Source: Methylotetracoccus oryzae (GTDB lineage: Bacteria; Pseudomonadota; Gammaproteobacteria; Methylococcales; Methylococcaceae). From it: 64,000 nucleotides of DNA. The notes under the pieces were generated by a model. It was not told where the DNA came from and did not search any database. It was given only the letters and a program-made list of their open reading frames with translations. A program made the translations under genes and the position numbers. The first letter of the stretch is position 1. Each line of letters starts with the position of its first letter. The DNA is taken from NCBI RefSeq assembly GCF_006175985.1, contig NZ_SRSH01000022.1, forward strand, positions 19,551 to 83,550, read 5' to 3'. Of this stretch, positions 9,248 through 17,429 are shown piece by piece.

Positions 9248-9804
9248 GGACCGCCTCCGGGCAGGCTTGGCATGGTCGCGAACACGCTGCTCTTCGAGCC
9301 CTGGAAGTCGCTCTTTGCCCGTTCCTTCGGCGGTGGCGTGATGCGGTGTGCGTATTCGAGGTTGTAACGCGCATCCCAGGCGTCCGGATTCAGGCGCAGC
9401 GCGGCGCGGTAGCTCTCCTTTGCGAGCGCGACCAGCGTGTCGACGCGCGCGTATTCGAGCACGCCGACCGCATTCCACAACGGGGCTGCTTCACGCAGGT
9501 ACAGGTTGGCGATGTTGTAGTGGACGCGCTCGCGGAATTCGGGCGTGCCCTCGCGGAGGACGGTGTTGTACAGCCGCAGTGCTTCCTGCTCATTACCGCG
9601 TGCGGCTTGCGCGCGGGCCGCGGCAAAGACCAGTTCCCGGTCCGTGTCGTCGGTGAGCGTGATCCGGCCAGGCTCGGCGAGCGCGCGGTTGTCGCGTTCG
9701 AAGCGGGACCATGCCAGTCCCTCGTAGGCGGCGAGGCCCAGGAACGCCAGGGTCGCAAGGCCGAGCGCTGGCGTGCCCGGAAGCAGCTTTTTCAGAAACG
9801 CCAT
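9244..9804 (-). CDS. mxaK: MxaK, membrane-anchored TPR-like protein
   Basis: 186 aa. One N-terminal membrane helix (about 12-30) is followed by helical repeats of TPR type (for example AARGNEQEALRLYNTVL and AKESYRAALRLNPDAWDARY). It ends in a Pro/Ser-rich tail. Small TPR protein lying between two VWA genes in the mxa order, as expected for MxaK. It probably acts in the periplasm as scaffold for Ca2+ insertion into methanol dehydrogenase. The start overlaps the end of mxaC by 13 bp, pointing to translational coupling. Confidence 0.8.
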   Translation of the reverse strand: MAFLKKLLPGTPALGLATLAFLGLAAYEGLAWSRFERDNRALAEPGRITLTDDTDRELVFAAARAQAARGNEQEALRLYNTVLREGTPEFRERVHYNIANLYLREAAPLWNAVGVLEYARVDTLVALAKESYRAALRLNPDAWDARYNLEYAHRITPPPKERAKSDFQGSKSSVFATMPSLPGGGP

Positions 9805-10778
9805 CGGTCGACCTCCAGGGCGCGCGAAGCGAGCAGTGGCAACAGAAACACCAGTGCGGCGACATAGCCATACGTGGAAAGATCCTGCCGCGGGATTTTT
9901 TCCAGATAGGGCAGGGGGTCATTCTCCAGCGCTTCGATATCGGCGACCGCGCGCCGCAGCGCATCGGCATTCTCGGCTTCGTAGGCGCGATAAGGGCTGC
10001 CGAGGGTCTGGAAAAACTGGTGCAGAAAATACTCGGGCGTCGTCGACTCCCCGGGATTCTCGGGCGGCGCATCCAGGTGGACACCCGTGCGGTTGCGGAG
10101 ATAGATCCAGTACAGTCGCGCGTCGGTGCCCGAGAAACCCTGGTGCAGCCGTTCGCGCGTTTCTTCCTCGATTCGCGCCGCGCCATCCGATACCAGCAGG
10201 ATGATACGCGCTCCCCCCTTGCGGCGACCTTCAAAAAAATCCAGCGCCATAGCGAGGCCCGAGCCGATATTCGTGATGCCGTGGCCGCGCTCGGTCGAAC
10301 TGCGCACGGCGGCCGACACGGCCCCGCGGTCCTGCGTCAGAGGCAGCACATAGATCGGCGCGGCACTGAACGCGACCACCGCAAACAGATCGTCCTTCCG
10401 GCGCGTGACGAAATCGGTCAGGATCTCGCGGGCGACAGCGCCCTTGGTTTCCCGCGCGGCGCCGCCGAGATAGCGGCCGACAAAACTCTCGTTCATGCTG
10501 CTGCTACGATCGATCAGTAGCACGATTTCGGCGCCGAAGCCCAGGCGCTCCACGGTCTGTTCACGCCGATAGGGTCCTGCGACGGCGACCACAAGTGCGA
10601 TCAATCCGAGACTCGCGGACAGTCTCACCGTGCGGTCGATCAGGGTCGAGACACGGTCGGTCGGTGCGACCGTGAGGCTGGAATAACGCAGCGGGCGCTG
10701 GCCGCTGGCCAGCCACGGAATCAGCGCCGACAGCGCCGCGAGCAGCAGCCACGGCATCGCGAAACCGACGTTCGTCAC
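9792..10778 (-). CDS. mxaC: MxaC, VWA-domain membrane protein
   Basis: 328 aa from GTG 10778, which overlaps the mxaA stop as GTGA; an in-frame ATG 21 bp further on (10757) is the alternative start. It begins with a hydrophobic segment (MPWLLLAALSALIPW) and has a second helix near 55-75. The VWA domain has an intact MIDAS motif DRSSSMN, and a C-terminal helix closes the protein. This is the BatA-like architecture of MxaC. Together with MxaL it gives two membrane VWA proteins facing the periplasm, next to the MoxR ATPase, a combination used for metal or cofactor loading of partner enzymes. Confidence 0.83.
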   Translation of the reverse strand: MTNVGFAMPWLLLAALSALIPWLASGQRPLRYSSLTVAPTDRVSTLIDRTVRLSASLGLIALVVAVAGPYRREQTVERLGFGAEIVLLIDRSSSMNESFVGRYLGGAARETKGAVAREILTDFVTRRKDDLFAVVAFSAAPIYVLPLTQDRGAVSAAVRSSTERGHGITNIGSGLAMALDFFEGRRKGGARIILLVSDGAARIEEETRERLHQGFSGTDARLYWIYLRNRTGVHLDAPPENPGESTTPEYFLHQFFQTLGSPYRAYEAENADALRRAVADIEALENDPLPYLEKIPRQDLSTYGYVAALVFLLPLLASRALEVDRWRF

Positions 10779-11668
10779 GCGCTGCGTTCCAGTCGGGCGC
10801 AGCGACGGCAAAAGCCTTCGAGCGCCTGGCAATGGACCGAGACATCGGTTTCTTCCGCACCGGGTTCGAAGAAATGGCGCTGCGAGGCATCGAAGAAGGC
10901 CTCGAATTCCGCACGCAACGGAGCGAAGACCGGTCTGGCCTCGAAGAACGCATCGAGCATCGCTGGGAACACCGGTTTGCCGTGGGTCTTGGCCAGCGCC
11001 TCATGAACGGCACGCAGACCGGCATCCAGTCGGACGCCGGGGCTGGCTGAGCGCAGCCGCGCGATGCGCCGGCAGGCGTCGGCGAACGGGCGACGCCTAC
11101 CCAGGCCGGGAATCAGGCCGAAACGAGAAGCCAGCGCCAGGACTCCGAGCGCCGCGGCGGACAGGAAAGCGACGAACCGGTAGAACGCCGACTGCGCCGG
11201 GAACTGCCGTTCATGCGCATCCCCGCGGAGCATGACCTTGTCGTCGGGTGTGGCCGGCGGGATAAGCGGGATCAGGCCGAAGGACCATTCCGGCGTATGG
11301 ATCTCGGCATTCGTTCCGCCGACGCGGTAGGCGATCGCGAGCGGCGGGATCACCGCCGTTTCCGGATCGCGTATGCCCTTGAAAACCTGGTAGGTCACGT
11401 CGATCCGCACCACGTGGGCACTCTCCTGCTCCCAGCGGAGGGTACGGAGGTCCAGCCAGTCGTTGACTGCGCCGGGGCTGGGCAGCAGCGGTGTCACCAG
11501 TTCGGCGCCGTCCGGCAGCCACAGCCGGAGGTGATGCTCGATCAGACTGCCCAATGTGTAGCCGAAATCGCGCGAGGCCTGCAGCTCAAGGTGCGGGGCG
11601 GCCGTCTCGGCCCGCAGGGCCCCGGCGGCTAGGCATAGCATCAGCGCAATCGAACGCATCAGGGCCAT
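10775..11668 (-). CDS. mxaA: MxaA, methanol dehydrogenase maturation protein
   Basis: 297 aa. A signal peptide (1-20, MRSIALMLCLAAGALRA) is followed by a beta-rich periplasmic domain to about residue 160, a membrane helix (about 167-185) and a roughly 110-residue cytoplasmic helical tail. The topology matches MxaA and the related DUF4381 proteins of MoxR operons. MxaA mutants of methylotrophs make Ca2+-free, inactive methanol dehydrogenase. It starts 9 bp after the mxaS stop and its stop overlaps the mxaC start. Confidence 0.82.
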   Translation of the reverse strand: MALMRSIALMLCLAAGALRAETAAPHLELQASRDFGYTLGSLIEHHLRLWLPDGAELVTPLLPSPGAVNDWLDLRTLRWEQESAHVVRIDVTYQVFKGIRDPETAVIPPLAIAYRVGGTNAEIHTPEWSFGLIPLIPPATPDDKVMLRGDAHERQFPAQSAFYRFVAFLSAAALGVLALASRFGLIPGLGRRRPFADACRRIARLRSASPGVRLDAGLRAVHEALAKTHGKPVFPAMLDAFFEARPVFAPLRAEFEAFFDASQRHFFEPGAEETDVSVHCQALEGFCRRCARLERSA

Positions 11669-11676
11669 GGGTCTGG

Positions 11677-12651
11677 CTACTCGGTCAAGAAATAGCGCGT
11701 CAGCGCATCGGCGTCGAACGGATCATCGAGAAAAAACGGTCGCCGGCCATGGCGTCCGCAGATGCGGTTCAACTCGTCGCGGCGGTTCCGAAAATTCTCC
11801 ATGAAACGCTCGCGCAGGCTCGGACGCATGAACAGGCGGCGCTGCCGGCCGGTTTCGGGATCGGCGAGATTGATCCAGCCGAAAGCGGGCAGCTTCTGGT
11901 ATTCAGTGTCCGACCACACGACGATCGGAACGACATCGTGGTGCACGAAGGCGTCGAGCACCCGGTTCGTTTCGTCCGCACCGAGATGAAAATCGGATAC
12001 CAGGAACACGAGGCTGCGCTGTCGCCCGAGTTGCGCGGCGGCGGCGCACAGGCCCTCGACCGATGAGTGTCCGTCGGGTTCCAGCGTGGACAAGGTGTTC
12101 CGGAAGTCTTCGGGCAGGCCCTTGTACCACCGCAGCGGAAGGCACAGATCCGAGCGCAGCGCAGTGTCGCAGGCCAGGAAGCCGAACGGATCGCCCGTCC
12201 GGAAAGCGGAATAGGCCGCCGCCGCACAGAAGTCGGCAATGCGGGCCAGCTTGCCCGAGCGTTCGCCGAAACCCATTGAGGCCGAGACGTCGGCCACGAC
12301 CTGGACCGGGACCGAGCTGCGCTGGCGGAACACGCGAACCATGAACTGACCGAAGGGGTCGTGCAGCGTCGCATGCACGTCGATGTGGCGCGGCTCGGGA
12401 TAGGCCATCAGCGGCGCGTGGCCGTAGAACTCGTCGCTGCCCCCGGTCTGGCTGCTGCGGTGGTGACCAGGATGAACCCGGAACGACCGCCAGCGGATCG
12501 GGTAATGGAACTCAGAGGTTGCGAAAAGACCTGCTGTGCGGCCCGATTGCGGCGTCGCGCGGTGCTCGGAATCCTCACGTACGCCGTGTACGTTCCGGTT
12601 CCTGCGCTCCGGGCGCCTTGCACTCGTGCCGCTCACGACGGTTTTTTTCAC
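11677..12651 (-). CDS. mxaS: MxaS, DUF58 protein with an aberrant N-terminus
   Basis: 324 aa as read from GTG 12651. The DUF58/VWA-like body begins near residue 50 (IRWRSFRVHPGHHRSSQTGG). It carries a degenerate metal-site VADVSASMGF and ends in DADALTRYF. The first about 48 residues are Arg/Ser-rich, unlike MxaS proteins, which begin just before the RWRS segment. In DNA they coincide with a dispersed-repeat-like element (listed separately), and no ATG, GTG or TTG follows in frame between that element and the conserved body. Either translation starts inside the element at GTG, or it uses a rare start. MxaS is a cytoplasmic partner of MoxR/MxaR in methanol dehydrogenase maturation. Confidence 0.78.
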   Translation of the reverse strand: MKKTVVSGTSARRPERRNRNVHGVREDSEHRATPQSGRTAGLFATSEFHYPIRWRSFRVHPGHHRSSQTGGSDEFYGHAPLMAYPEPRHIDVHATLHDPFGQFMVRVFRQRSSVPVQVVADVSASMGFGERSGKLARIADFCAAAAYSAFRTGDPFGFLACDTALRSDLCLPLRWYKGLPEDFRNTLSTLEPDGHSSVEGLCAAAAQLGRQRSLVFLVSDFHLGADETNRVLDAFVHHDVVPIVVWSDTEYQKLPAFGWINLADPETGRQRRLFMRPSLRERFMENFRNRRDELNRICGRHGRRPFFLDDPFDADALTRYFLTE

Positions 12652-12660
12652 AAACTCTCA
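12520..12660. repeat. Dispersed-repeat-like element between mxaR and mxaS
   Basis: About 140 bp between the mxaR stop and the conserved start of mxaS. Read on the minus strand it begins with a GAGAGTTTGTGAAAAAAACC segment, includes CCGGAGCGCAGGAACCGGAA, a small palindrome CGTAC-ACGGC-GTACG (12578-12592), and ends near GTCTTTTCGCAACCTC. From memory, very similar stretches recur between genes in several proteobacterial genomes; that resemblance is not verified. No second copy occurs in this window. It encodes the odd MxaS N-terminus. Confidence 0.45.
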
Positions 12661-12664
12661 GCGA

Positions 12665-13693
12665 TCAGGGCGCTGGGACGTTGTTCAGGATGCCGGTCAT
12701 CAGTTCGCCGATCAATTCCGAGCGCCGCAGTTCATAGACCGGGTGGAAGAATACGCGGTGCGCCGTGGTTTCGCGAAACACGCCGCGGATGTCCTCGGGC
12801 ACCAGATAGTCCCGGCCGTCCAGCCAGGCCGCGACGCGGGCCGCGCGCATCATCATGCTGACACCGCGCGCGCTCGCGCCGGCCAGAATCAGCTGATCCA
12901 TGTCGAGGTTGCCGATTGCGACGTCATAGGCCGCGGGCTTTCGAGTGGCCTCCCACAGGGCGAGCGCGTACTGCTGCAAAGCGTCGCTGGCGCGCACCGA
13001 TTCCTGGATGATCGGCGCCAGACCGGCGATTTCCCGATACGGTAGCACGCCGGGCACGATGCTCTCGAGCAGCTTGTCGACGTCGTGGAAGCGCGGGTTG
13101 AACATCAGTTCCAGCCGCTCCGCCTGGTCTTCAGGCGCTTCGATGTGCAATTCCATCAGGAAACGGTCGCGCGCGGCGGACGGAATCTCGAAGGTTTCCT
13201 CCTTCTCGACCCGGTTGCGGTCGGCGAAGACCTGCAGGTGCGGGAAGAAATGCTCGCGGTTGAATGCGGTCACGCTGCGCTCGGCCATCACGCGCAACAG
13301 CAGCGAGTGCACCTGGGGACGTGCCCGGTTGACCTCATTGAAGAAGAACACGGACAGTTCCGGGCCGTGCTTCAGGATGGGGCCGGGGTCGACCTGGGGC
13401 TTGCCGTCTTCGTTGATGTACGTGTGGTACACCAGATCGTTGGGCATCAGGTCGATGGTGCCCTCGATCCGTTCGTAGGCGCCGCCGATACCGCGCGCGA
13501 CGGCACGCAGCAGGGTCGTCTTGCCGACGCCGACGTCACCCTCCAGCATCACATGGCCGCGGGCGAAGATCGCCAGCGTGATGTGCCGAATCGGGCCATC
13601 CATGCCGATAAGGCATTGCTTGATGGAGGATTCGAGGGCGAGGGCGCGGGGGCGCCAGTCGGCGAGCAGGGAATCGTGGCCGGAGGAACTCAT
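12665..13693 (-). CDS. mxaR: MoxR-family AAA+ ATPase (MxaR)
   Basis: 342 aa. AAA+ ATPase with Walker A GDVGVGKTTLL (about 54-64), Walker B VFFFNEVNRA (about 115-124) and sensor/lid regions typical of the MoxR branch. It is thought to work as a chaperone-like motor with the VWA proteins encoded downstream, loading metal into methanol dehydrogenase. First of the tightly packed mxaR-S-A-C-K-L series. mxaF, J, G and I, which precede mxaR in most methylotrophs, are absent upstream. The Shine-Dalgarno before ATG 13693 is weak. Confidence 0.88.
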   Translation of the reverse strand: MSSSGHDSLLADWRPRALALESSIKQCLIGMDGPIRHITLAIFARGHVMLEGDVGVGKTTLLRAVARGIGGAYERIEGTIDLMPNDLVYHTYINEDGKPQVDPGPILKHGPELSVFFFNEVNRARPQVHSLLLRVMAERSVTAFNREHFFPHLQVFADRNRVEKEETFEIPSAARDRFLMELHIEAPEDQAERLELMFNPRFHDVDKLLESIVPGVLPYREIAGLAPIIQESVRASDALQQYALALWEATRKPAAYDVAIGNLDMDQLILAGASARGVSMMMRAARVAAWLDGRDYLVPEDIRGVFRETTAHRVFFHPVYELRRSELIGELMTGILNNVPAP

Positions 13694-13810
13694 GAGTCGT
13701 TGGCTACACAGTTACTCGACGGAAATGACGGAATGGAGGGCTTGGCGGCCCTGCCGGAACGGGTCGGGTTCGGGATGGGCGGGACGGTGTACCGACCCGC
13801 CCGGAGCTGG

Positions 13811-14161
13811 TCAGGCCGTGGTCGGGCTGTCGCTGGTCGCAGGCTTGCTGTCCTCGATCAGCGGATCGAAGCGGCGCAACTGCGCCTGACCGAAGGCGAT
13901 CAGCTCCATGCCGATATCGATGACCAATTGGTACAACTGGGGCAACTGATAGATCCGGTAGCCGAGGTAGCCGACGCCACCGATGCCGAGTGCCGCAGCG
14001 ATGACCGTCGGGAGACCGATCGCACTGAAGATCCGGGTCAGCTGGGTCATGACGTCGAGCGGGAGCAACAGCAGGAAGCCGAAATACACCAGCACCATGA
14101 ACATGAACAACACGAACGTGAAGAACTTAAGCACCTTGGCCAGGACCCACTCTAGTTTCAT
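13811..14161 (-). CDS. Small two-helix membrane protein, unknown
   Basis: 116 aa from ATG 14161, preferred because AGAGG lies 7 nt upstream; the open frame runs further (to 14311) but that part is not conserved-looking. Two hydrophobic segments (about 10-36, rich in Phe/Leu/Val, and about 46-70, rich in Gly/Ala/Ile) are followed by a polar tail ending in a Ser/Thr/Pro stretch. I do not recognise a family. It lies 117 bp upstream of mxaR on the same strand and may be the first gene of that transcript. Confidence 0.7.
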   Translation of the reverse strand: MKLEWVLAKVLKFFTFVLFMFMVLVYFGFLLLLPLDVMTQLTRIFSAIGLPTVIAAALGIGGVGYLGYRIYQLPQLYQLVIDIGMELIAFGQAQLRRFDPLIEDSKPATSDSPTTA

Positions 14162-14399
14162 CGGCATACCTCTGCGAACTTTAATCTGAGGAAAAATCAA
14201 CGCGACACAGTTCCCGCGGTCCGACGCGACAGCGCCGAAGACGCCGCTCAGGGGCGGGACGAAGGGGGTTCGGTGTTCGATCGGGATGGTGACCCCGGCG
14301 GGCTTGCCCACCGGCCCATCGCCGCTAATCGTTGAATACTATCACATCGCCTGCCTCGCGACAGCGCTCCGCGAGCGGTCGGCTGGCCGCGCGGCTGTG

Positions 14400-15188
14400 C
14401 TAAGCGGGCAGCAGCAGTTTGCCTGGTGCGAAGTTGTACTCCCTTGGCTGAGCCATCGGGCGGTCCAGTGCGACCGCAGCACTGATTCCGGTCGGCAATG
14501 GCAATTCCGCGAAATGCCATGAACACGCAACGTCCGGTGGCGGTGCCGGCGCGATCAGCCGTGGTCGCGAGCCCGTGCAATCGAAGACGCAACGGTTCAG
14601 GCCATAGGCCAGGCCTCGGCCGATGGCTTTGCAGAAGGCCTCCTTCAATGTCCATAGTCGGAACAGCGCCGCCGTCTGCCGTGCCGGGTCCAGACTGCGC
14701 AGCCAGGTCCGTTCGCTCTCGGCGCAGCAGCGCTGCAACAAGGTATCGACATGCCGGATTTGTCGCCACGCCTGAAGGTCGATACCGATCTGCCCGTCCC
14801 ACGCCAGCGCCAAGACGCCTCGGCCCGCCGTATGCGATACGTTGAAGACCAGGCCGCGGGCGCCGTCCGAATCGGCCAGTTGCGGCTTTCCGTGTGGCCC
14901 TGCAGTGATGACGACCGAGCGCGGATTCACGCGCAGGTACCGGCCGATGACGATCCTGAGCGTCGCGCGGGACGCCATGAAGCGCCGGCGCGAAGCGGGG
15001 TCCTTGAACTGCGCGCTGCGGCGCAGTTCCTGCTCGGACAGCAAGGCGCCCAGGGCACCGGCGGGCGCGACCGTTGCATCGATGTCGAAGTGCCAACAAT
15101 GTACCGCGCCGCTGGCAAGTTCGGTGATGTCGTACGATGCGTCGCCGAAATCGCGAGGCGGCACGGTAACTTCGGTCCGGGTCCACAT
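14400..15188 (-). CDS. 4'-phosphopantetheinyl transferase (Sfp type)
   Basis: 262 aa from ATG 15188; the frame is open to 15293, and no clear Shine-Dalgarno decides. It transfers the phosphopantetheine arm of CoA to a serine of acyl or peptidyl carrier proteins. The magnesium-site motif GIDLQAW is present, as is the family signature FRLWTLKEAFCKAIGRGL (W-x-x-K-E-A-x-x-K). The SRRRFMASRATLR and FNVSHT segments are also typical. No polyketide or nonribosomal synthetase is visible in the window, so the partner lies elsewhere. Divergent from chaA. Confidence 0.9.
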   Translation of the reverse strand: MWTRTEVTVPPRDFGDASYDITELASGAVHCWHFDIDATVAPAGALGALLSEQELRRSAQFKDPASRRRFMASRATLRIVIGRYLRVNPRSVVITAGPHGKPQLADSDGARGLVFNVSHTAGRGVLALAWDGQIGIDLQAWRQIRHVDTLLQRCCAESERTWLRSLDPARQTAALFRLWTLKEAFCKAIGRGLAYGLNRCVFDCTGSRPRLIAPAPPPDVACSWHFAELPLPTGISAAVALDRPMAQPREYNFAPGKLLLPA

Positions 15189-15461
15189 CGGTTTGAGGTG
15201 TTGGGGTGGTGCGCGCTGGGTCCTGTGACAGTGCGCCGAAGTGTAACGCGTTGCCCGGTATCGGACCCAGACTGCGACGTTCAACCCGATCAACTGCTAT
15301 CGCCGGGTGGCTTTCACTTTCAGCGGTGCTGACGGGCCTGTACCCTAGCGGTGCAGTATCCGCGCCAGGGGCGGACCGCGGGTTCCCCCTCCGGTCGGAT
15401 TGCTGGCGGTTCCTCAGATCGGGTACCGGCCGGACTGTGCCCCATCACCGCGAGGGTATCG

Positions 15462-16628
15462 ATGCACGACTCCACGACCACGAAGCCGCAGACACCGCTG
15501 AAGCGGGGCCACTCACCGCATTTCTGGGGTCTGGTTCCGATCGGCGTCGCCTGGCTGTTGTGGGCGCTGCTCAAGACAGAGTCGCTACATCTACCGCTGG
15601 AAACCGTTCCAACGACGGCGCTGGGCTACGGTGTGGCGATCTTCGGAGTGATGCTGGGCTGTGTATCCTCCGTGGTCCGTCGTGCCGATCGTCTGGCCGA
15701 ACTGCTTCGTGAGCCTGTCGGAACCCTCATTCTGACCTTGTCCGCGACCCTGATCGAGGGCAGCCTGATGCTGGCGGTCATGTTGGAAGGGCGCCAGAAT
15801 CCCACGCTACTGCGCGACACGGTTTTCGCGACGCTGATGTTGTCGATGAACGCACTGGTGGGACTGGCGCTCACGGGCGGTGCCTGGCGGCATCGCGAAC
15901 AGAGCTTCAATCTGCGAGGTGCCTTGTCCTTCCTGCACCTGATCATCCCGCTGTCGCTGATGTTGCTGATTCTGCCGAACTACACGCGTTCGACACCCGG
16001 CCCGACACTGGCGCCACATCAGGAGGCGTACCTCGGTGGTCTGTGTCTGGTGGTCTATGCGCTGTTCTTGCTGATCCAGACGGGACGCCATCGGTCGTAC
16101 TTCGATCACCTTGACGTAGGACGCGCCGATCCGAGCAGTCGGCCGCTTTCGGCCGCAATCCTCCGCAGCCATCGCCGGGAGGTTGCCGTCAATGCCGTCG
16201 CGCTTGTTGCATCGCTTCTTCCGGTATTGTTGCTGGCGAAGTTTCTGGGCCGAGTTATCAATTACGGGATCGATGAACTCGGCGCGCCGACGGCGCTCGG
16301 GGGGCTGATCATCGCCAATCTCGGCTTGATGTCCGAGGGTGCCGGTGCGCTGCGTGCTGCGCTCGCGAACCGGATGCAACGCGCGGTGAACATCTGCCTG
16401 GTGTCCTCCCTCGCCACGATCGGGCTCACCGTGCCGGCGGTGCTGCTTGCTGCCGGATGGCTCGACATGCAGCTGACGCTGGGGCTTGCGGGCAAGGACG
16501 CGACGCTTCTGGCCGCTACCCTGTTGAGTGCCGTGCTCACCTTCGGCAGCGGCTCGGCCAACCTGCTGCAGGGCATCGTTCATCTGATGCTGTTCTTCGG
16601 GTATGTTATGTTCATTCTGTTTCCCTGA
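15462..16628 (+). CDS. chaA: Ca2+/H+ antiporter (ChaA/CAX type)
   Basis: 388 aa from ATG 15462, which has GAGGG 6 nt upstream; the longer frame from 15351 is probably untranslated. About eleven hydrophobic segments form two inverted halves. The first alpha-repeat EPVGTLILTLSATLIEGSLM carries the two acidic residues typical of CAX exchangers. The second half has LGGLIIANLGLMSEGAGALRA. Members export Ca2+ (and sometimes Na+ or K+) in exchange for protons. In a bacterium that builds a Ca2+-containing methanol dehydrogenase, control of cytoplasmic calcium is plausible; the substrate is inferred from family. Confidence 0.88.
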   Translation: MHDSTTTKPQTPLKRGHSPHFWGLVPIGVAWLLWALLKTESLHLPLETVPTTALGYGVAIFGVMLGCVSSVVRRADRLAELLREPVGTLILTLSATLIEGSLMLAVMLEGRQNPTLLRDTVFATLMLSMNALVGLALTGGAWRHREQSFNLRGALSFLHLIIPLSLMLLILPNYTRSTPGPTLAPHQEAYLGGLCLVVYALFLLIQTGRHRSYFDHLDVGRADPSSRPLSAAILRSHRREVAVNAVALVASLLPVLLLAKFLGRVINYGIDELGAPTALGGLIIANLGLMSEGAGALRAALANRMQRAVNICLVSSLATIGLTVPAVLLAAGWLDMQLTLGLAGKDATLLAATLLSAVLTFGSGSANLLQGIVHLMLFFGYVMFILFP

Positions 16629-16721
16629 GCGTCTCCGGACCAGGGCGTGACGGTCGCCCGGATAAGACTAGCTGCTGCGGGATTCCTGGCAATCCGGGGC
16701 GCCACTATTGCGGTGCATTGC

Positions 16722-17429
16722 ATGAAACCTGAACGCCGGTGGTTCGCCCTGGCCCCGCTTCTGATCGCCTTCGTTGCGCCCGGCATGGCGGGCGCGCCGC
16801 CGGATGTCGTCGCTCTCGCCGAACAGTTGGATCAGGAGTGGGCCGAGATCTTCTATGATGCCAACGAAGCCGGTAAGGCGAGGCGCCTTGTCGACCTGCT
16901 CGCTCGTGCGGAAGCATTCAAGGCTGCCAACCCAGCCTGGGCTGAACCGCGGATCGTCACTGCCGTGACGCTCTGCTCCCTGGCCGGCGTCGACTGGGGC
17001 CTCGATTCCCTGAGTCGTATCGATCAGGCACGACAACTCCTGACGCAGGCCGTCGACCTCGATCCCAAGGCAATGGAGGGTGCGGCCTATATTGCGCTGG
17101 GCAATCTGTACTGGCGTATGCCAGGTTGGCCGATCTCCTTTGGTGACGACGCGCGGGCGCGGCAGTATCTGACGAATGCCGTGAACCTTTTTCCCGCAGC
17201 GATCGACGCCAACTTCTTCATGGCCGACTTTCTGATAGATCAAGGGGAATACCAGCAGGCCCATACCTTTTTGGAGAGAGCCGAGCGGGCGCCTATCCGA
17301 GCCAGTGCCCGGACATCCGACGCGAGGTTGAAAGAGGAGATGGTCGAGGCGCGACGTGTCATCACCGAGAAGGGCCGTTCCCGGTCCGGCCTTTTCTCCC
17401 GTCTGTTGCCGGATTTTGGGTCTTCGTAA
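16722..17429 (+). CDS. Secreted TPR protein (TRAP T-component-like)
   Basis: 235 aa from ATG 16722, which gives a clean signal peptide (about 1-26, ending GMAGA); the frame is open to 16647. The mature part is helical, with TPR-like repeats and the segment WRMPGWPISFGDDARARQYL. That, with NAVNLFPAAIDANFFMADFL, is characteristic of periplasmic TPR proteins related to the TRAP-associated TatT family. No TRAP transporter genes are next to it. It probably works in the periplasm as a protein scaffold; its partner is unknown. It follows chaA by 93 bp on the same strand. Confidence 0.75.
   Translation: MKPERRWFALAPLLIAFVAPGMAGAPPDVVALAEQLDQEWAEIFYDANEAGKARRLVDLLARAEAFKAANPAWAEPRIVTAVTLCSLAGVDWGLDSLSRIDQARQLLTQAVDLDPKAMEGAAYIALGNLYWRMPGWPISFGDDARARQYLTNAVNLFPAAIDANFFMADFLIDQGEYQQAHTFLERAERAPIRASARTSDARLKEEMVEARRVITEKGRSRSGLFSRLLPDFGSS

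Noticed and set aside
8312..13693. Bacteroides-type Bat aerotolerance operon as alternative to mxa
   Set aside because: The R-S-A-C-K-L order, a small TPR gene between two VWA genes, and MxaS-like RWRS/HPGHHR sequence fit mxa better; BatD-like large protein is absent.
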